This document shows positions 61,172 to 64,000 of a stretch of DNA of 64,000 nucleotides, one piece after another; positions within the stretch are counted from its first letter, which is position 1; each line of letters starts with the position of its first letter. This DNA comes from Petrolisthes cinctipes (Eukaryota; Arthropoda; Malacostraca; Decapoda; Porcellanidae), in the NCBI GenBank assembly GCA_033782935.1, contig JAWQEG010000490.1, positions 1,208,001 to 1,272,000 on the forward strand, in the 5' to 3' direction. The translations under genes were made by a program, and so were the position numbers. A model generated the notes under the pieces. The model did no database searches and was not told where the DNA came from. It saw only the letters and a program-made list of their open reading frames with translations.

Positions 61172-64000
61172 AGATCGATTTTTAGCATGTTTTTAGCCTA
61201 TATTTTGAAAATATTCTAGCACTGTGTAGGCATGTACAGATTGCTTCTGGGACCCAAAATATTGAATTTTCGGGTGTTTTGAGCCTGAATTTGAGATATA
61301 AACGGGTACAGAAGATACATGCACATATTGACTTTGGGCATCTAAAATATCGATTTTCAGCATGTTTTGGGCCTGTATTTTGAAAATACTCTAACACTGA
61401 GTAGGCATGTACAGATTGCTTCTGGGACCCCAAAATATTGAATTTTCGGGTGTTTTGAGCCTGAATTTGAGATATAAACGGGTACTGAAGATGCATGCAC
61501 ATATCGACTTTTGTGCACCTAAAAGATCGATTTTCAGTATGTTTTGAGCATGTATTTTGAAAATACTCTAACACGGAGTAGGCATGTACAGATCGCTTCT
61601 GGGACCCCTAAATATCGAATTTTCGGGTGTTTTGGGACTGAATTTGAGATATCGACTTTTTGGCACCTAAAAGATCGATTTTTAGCATGTTTTGAGCCTA
61701 TATTTTGAAAATATTCCAGCAATGAGTATGCATGTACAGATTGCTTCTGGGACCCCAAAATATTGAATTTTCGGGTGTTTTGAGCCTGAATTTGAGATAT
61801 AAACGGGTACAGAAGATACATGCACATATTAACTTTGGGCACCAAAAATATCGATTTTCAGCATGTTTTGGGCCTGAATTTTGAAATTACTCTAACACGG
61901 AGTATGCATGTACAGATCGCTTCTGGGACCCCAAAATATCGAATTTTCGGGTGTTTAGGGCCTGAATTTGAGATATAAACGGGTACAGATGATACATGCA
62001 CATATCGACTTTTGGGCACCTAAAAGATCGATTTTCAGTATGTTTATGGCCTGTATTTTGAAAATACTCTAACACGGAGTAGGCATGTACAGATACCATC
62101 TGGGACCTCTAAATATCGAATTTTCGGGTGTTTTGGGGCTGAATTTGAGATATCGATTTTTTGGCACCTATAATGTCGATTTTTAGCATGTTTTTAGCCT
62201 ATATTTTGAAAATATTCTAGCACTGTGAAGGCATGTACAGATTGCTTCAGGGACCCCAAAATATTGAATTTTCGGGTGTTTTGAGCCTGAATTTGAGATA
62301 TAAACGGGTACTGAAGATGCATGCACATATCGACTTTTGTGCACCTAAAAGATCGATTTTCAGTATGTTTTGAGCATGTATTTTGAAAATACTCTAACAC
62401 GGAGTAGGCATGTACAGATCGCTTCTGGGACACCTAAATATCGAATTTTCGGGTGTTTTGGGACTGAATTTGAGATATCGACTTTTTGGAACCTAAAAGA
62501 TCGATTTTTAGCATGTTTTTAGCCTATATTTTGAAAATATTCTAGCACTGTACAGATTGCTTCTGGGACCCCAAAATATTGAATTTTCGGGTGTTTTGAT
62601 CCTGAATTTGAGATATAAACGGGTACAGAAGATACATGCACATATTGACTTTGGGCATCTAAAATATCGATTTTCAGCATGTTTTGGGCCTGAATTTTGA
62701 AAATACTCTAACACGGAGTAGGCATGTAAAGATCGCTTCTGGGACCCCAGAATATCGAATTTTCGGGTGTTTAGCGCCAGAATTTGAGATATAAACGGGT
62801 ACTGAAGATGCATGCACATATCGACTTTTGGGCACCTAAATGATCGATTTTCAGTATGTTTTTGGCCTGTATTTTGAAAATACTCTAACACGGAGTAGGA
62901 ATGTACAGATACCTTCTGGGACCTCTAAATATCGAATTTTCGGGTGTTTTGGGACTGAATTTGAGATATCGATTTTTTGGCACCTAAAATGTCGATTTTT
63001 AGCATGTTTTTAGCCTATATTTTGAAAATATTCTAGCACTGAGTAGGCATGTACAGATTGCTTCTGGGACCCCAAAATATTGAATTTTCGGGTGTTTTGA
63101 GCCTGAATTTGAGATATAAACGGGTACAGAAGATACATGCACATATTGACTTTGGGCATCTAAAATATCGATTTTCAGCATGTTTTGGGCCTGTATTTTG
63201 AAAATACTCTAACACTGAGTAGGCATGTACAGATTGCTTCTGGGACCCCAAAATATTGAATTTTCGGGTGTTTTGAGCCTGAATTTGAGATATAAACGGG
63301 TACTGAAGATGCATGCACATATCGACTTTTGGGCACATAAAAGATCGATTTTCAGTATGTTTTGAGCATGTATTTTGAAAATACTCTAACACGGAGTAGG
63401 CATCTACAGATCGCTTCTGGGACCCCTAAATATCGAATTTTCGGGTGTTTTGGGACTGAATTTGAGATATCGACTTTTTGGAACCTAAAAGATCGATTTT
63501 TAGCATGTTTTTAGCCTATATTTTGAAAATATTCTAGCACTGTACAGATTGCTTCTGGGACCCCAAAATATTGAATTTTCGGGTGTTTTGAGTTTGAATT
63601 TGAGATATAAACGGGTACAGAAGATACATGCACATATTGACTTTGGGCACCAAAAATATCGATTTTCAGCATGTTTTGGGCCTGAATTTTGAAAATACTC
63701 TAACACGGAGTAGGCATGTACAGATCGCTTCTGGGTCCCCAAAATATCGAATTTTCGGGTGTTTAGGGCTAGAATTTGAGATATAAACGGGTACAGAAGA
63801 TGCATGCACATATCGACTTTTGGGCACCTAAAAGATCGATTTTCAGTATGTTTTTTGCCTGTATTTTGAAAAAACTCTAACACGGAGTAGGCATGTACAG
63901 ATACCTTCTGGGACCTCTAAATATCGAATTTTCGGGTGTTTTGGGACTGAATTTGAGATATCGATTTTTTGGCACCTAAAATGTCGATTTTTAGCATGTT

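Larger units (their letters stand above)
1..64000. repeat. Tandem satellite DNA array filling the entire window
   Basis: Every part of the window is made of variants of one AT-rich monomer of about 177 bp. Each copy carries the landmarks ttttgaaaatactctaac, gcatgtacagat, cttctgggacc, gaattttcgggtgttt and gaatttgagatat. There is no stretch of even 100 bases that lacks these landmarks, so no intergenic or unique segment needs separate description. Monomer length near nucleosome spacing plus nested higher-order periodicity is typical of eukaryotic centromeric or pericentromeric satellites; that location is inference. The first and last bases both fall inside monomers, so the array continues beyond both ends. 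The family is not one I can name. Confidence 0.97.
9131..64000 (+). repeat. Forward arm of the satellite array
   Basis: All monomers from the junction to the window end share one orientation. Unit starts, taken at the conserved agcatgtttttagcc site, run 9626, 10127, 10452, 10953, 11454, 11631, 11945, 12436, 12937, 13262, 13763, 14264, 14441, 14755, 15246, then every 501 to 18252, followed by 18751, 19252, 19743, 20244, 20745, 21246, 21747, 22101, 22415, 22916, 23407, 24084 and so on. Later irregular steps occur at 32236 (324), 34378 (678), 37541 (646), 38688 (321), 40839 (1,030), 45027 (853), 45880 (854), 47235 (855), 52425 (420), 54852 (664), 57017 (420), 58242 (654) and 60213 (654). Everything else is close to 501 or 491, apart from recurrent 325-bp units. 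No orientation switch occurs after 9131. Confidence 0.95.

Noticed and set aside
1..64000. Hundreds of open frames of 60-189 codons encoding near-identical peptides
   Set aside because: They come from the repeat period (501 bp is a multiple of three). They overlap each other in two or more frames, sit on both arms in opposite orientation, end at recurring stops within monomers, and look like no protein family I know. Substitutions and frame-breaking 10-bp and 29-bp indels are tolerated freely.
1..64000. CRISPR array
   Set aside because: Repeats are direct and regular, but there are no unique spacers. The sequence between any two conserved boxes is itself conserved, and no cas-like genes are present.
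1..64000. Telomeric repeats, rRNA or tRNA genes
   Set aside because: I saw no runs of telomere-type hexamers or heptamers, and none of the conserved rRNA or tRNA boxes; only satellite monomers occur.
1..64000. A new multi-gene biological system
   Set aside because: There is no coding region to build one from. The interest lies in satellite organisation and rearrangement.

Overview
The whole 64 kb window is one tandem satellite DNA array. I found no gene, transposon, RNA gene, CRISPR array or unique-sequence island. The sequence suggests a eukaryotic nuclear chromosome, most likely centromeric or pericentromeric heterochromatin. The reasons are its AT-richness, near-nucleosomal monomers of about 177 bp, their nesting into higher-order repeats (HORs), and the absence of any interruption. 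I do not recognise the satellite family and cannot name the species.

Basic architecture, read on the + strand of the larger arm. Three related monomers follow each other: A (176 bp), B (177 bp) and C (148 bp). Together they make a 501-bp trimer. C is a B-like monomer lacking 29 bp. Successive trimers fall into two subtypes, so the full period is a hexamer A1-B1-C1-A2-B2-C2 of 1,002 bp. It becomes 992 bp where one A monomer carries a 10-bp deletion. The best intact example is 50442-51443. The window holds about 64 hexamer equivalents, or roughly 380 monomers (estimated from length divided by mean monomer size).

Layout. 1-9130: the array in inverted orientation. 9123-9139: the inversion junction, a 17-bp palindrome with no spacer DNA. 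9131-64000: the array in forward orientation to the window end. Inside the forward arm, 9993-15686 is a 2,810-bp tandem duplication. 15040-27540 is a mosaic of 0.9-1.9 kb blocks present two or three times. 27540-39400 is mostly regular HORs with scattered irregular units, including a 992-bp tandem duplication at 35.4-37.5 kb. 39400-46100 holds a 4,189-bp duplication. 46100-58200 has regular HORs, C/A chimeric monomers, two matching 81-bp deletions and a 1,005-bp duplication. 58240-61170 is a 1,971-bp duplication with doubled C monomers. The array runs off both ends of the window.

The biology visible here is array evolution: unequal exchange, microhomology deletions, segmental amplification and one inversion. 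The most interesting signals are the inversion junction, an inverted collinear match between about 2.6-3.9 kb and 34.8-36.1 kb, and the nested amplification between 10 and 27.5 kb. The many open frames of 60-189 codons are by-products of the periodicity and are not annotated as genes. Assembly error in a satellite this regular cannot be excluded from sequence alone.
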